Notes under the pieces: model-generated
What the model was told of the DNA's origin: nothing
The model's input: the letters and a program-made list of their open reading frames with translations, nothing else
Databases searched by the model: none
NCBI GenBank assembly: GCA_903887975.1
Contig: CAISSD010000085.1
Coordinates: 1 to 5,626, forward strand
Direction of reading: 5' to 3'
Source: an uncultured Legionellaceae bacterium
GTDB taxonomy: Bacteria; Pseudomonadota; Gammaproteobacteria; Legionellales; Legionellaceae
DNA length: 5,626 bases
Translations under genes and position numbers: made by a program
Part shown: positions 5,042 through 5,626 of the stretch, piece after piece
Position numbering within the stretch: the first letter of the stretch is position 1
How the letters are laid out: every line of letters starts with the position of its first letter

Positions 5042-5626
5042 TCAATGATTGCTTGCCACAGCCAATCCTTTTAAAACATTGAGTGCCGCGTAGAGTTGGT
5101 AATCTTCATTGGCTAAATTAGTATCGGTTACCGATGTTTTGGTATCAGCAATTTTGGTGGGTTGGATATTGCCATTTTGCAGATGCCCACTTAATTCAGC
5201 TTCACTAAATCCTGACAGGGGATTGGATTCATTGTTTTTTGCAACTTTATATTCTTCGATAACAATGTCAGGCGTTATCCCTTCGGCTTGAATCGATTTT
5301 CCCGATGGGGTGAAATACAATGCTGTGGTTAATTTAATGCCATGTGTGTTGTCAAGTGGCAACACGGTTTGTACGGATCCTTTACCAAAGCTTCGATTGC
5401 CCAAAATAATGGCGCGATGATTGTCTTTAAGAGCACCCGCAACAATTTCAGAAGCCGAAGCTGAGCCATTATTGATGAGCACCACCATTGGGGCGTTATT
5501 TAAAATATCACCAGGATTGGCGTACGCGGTAAATTTAGAACCAGGAAGACGACCTTCCGTGTAAACAATGATTTCATTTTTATTTTTATCACTGGACAAA
5601 AAGGCATCAGAAACTTGAATAGCTGA
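5042..5626 (-). CDS. ctpA: CtpA-type S41 carboxy-terminal processing protease (C-terminal part)
   Basis: The reading frame is open to the right edge, so only the last 194 residues are present; the apparent start at 5599 is an internal TTG Leu within AFLSSDKN and not a real initiation site. The segment is the end of the S41 catalytic domain: NNGSASASEIVAGAL, then RSFGKGSVQ, then KLTTALYFTPSGKSIQAEGITPDI. The catalytic serine is the middle Ser of SASASE (codon 5458-5456). The general-base lysine is in FGKG (codon 5383-5381), exactly 25 residues later, as in E. coli Prc. Both are intact. The tail DYQLYAALNVLKGLA is usual for CtpA proteins. These periplasmic serine proteases trim or degrade envelope proteins, often with a PDZ domain and signal peptide, which would lie outside the window. 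The OmpA-like lipoprotein gene follows after 59 bp on the same strand; the two may form an envelope unit. Confidence 0.93.
   Translation of the reverse strand, partial: SAIQVSDAFLSSDKNKNEIIVYTEGRLPGSKFTAYANPGDILNNAPMVVLINNGSASASEIVAGALKDNHRAIILGNRSFGKGSVQTVLPLDNTHGIKLTTALYFTPSGKSIQAEGITPDIVIEEYKVAKNNESNPLSGFSEAELSGHLQNGNIQPTKIADTKTSVTDTNLANEDYQLYAALNVLKGLAVASNH

Noticed and set aside
1..5626. CRISPR array or insertion sequence
   Set aside because: No regularly spaced repeats, transposase frame or terminal inverted repeats were seen.

Overview
The window looks like chromosomal DNA of a gammaproteobacterium of the Legionella/Coxiella kind. This is inferred from three things. One is a WipA/WipB-like PPP-fold phosphatase whose acidic C-terminal tail resembles a Dot/Icm translocation signal. 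The second is an OmpA-domain lipoprotein with a glycine-zipper segment. The third is overall AT-rich sequence. No database search was possible, so family assignments rest on motifs recognised by eye.

The left part (1 to about 2260) has an accessory character. It holds the 3' end of an unrecognised gene, then a complete tryptophanyl-tRNA synthetase (trpS). This enzyme is of the type with a Gln where indolmycin-sensitive enzymes have a conserved His, and it carries KASKS in place of KMSKS. Next is a scar of a lost biosynthetic locus: the N-terminal ~88 residues of a crotonyl-CoA carboxylase/reductase run, with a frame change, directly into what looks like the last ~55 residues of an acyl-AMP ligase (FAAL-like adenylating enzyme). 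About 230 bp of gene-free DNA follows, ending in a short GC-rich patch that resembles half of a tRNA T-arm.

The right part (2269-5626) is compact. A TenA-type thiaminase II is encoded on the minus strand behind a well-conserved TPP riboswitch and a near-consensus sigma70 promoter. The longest reading frame for this gene runs back into the riboswitch; the true start is most likely the ATG at 2958. Divergent from it is the predicted effector phosphatase (3156-4298). It ends 3 bp from the convergent stop of the OmpA-like lipoprotein (start reassigned to 4982). Upstream of that, on the same strand, is the C-terminal part of a CtpA-type S41 protease that runs off the right edge.

Working together: riboswitch plus TenA form a thiamine-salvage unit that senses its own pathway product. 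The lipoprotein and CtpA protease are both envelope proteins. The phosphatase would act inside a host cell if the secretion reading is right. The trpS/biosynthetic remnant pair could be a resistance gene left beside a decayed pathway, but that link is speculative.
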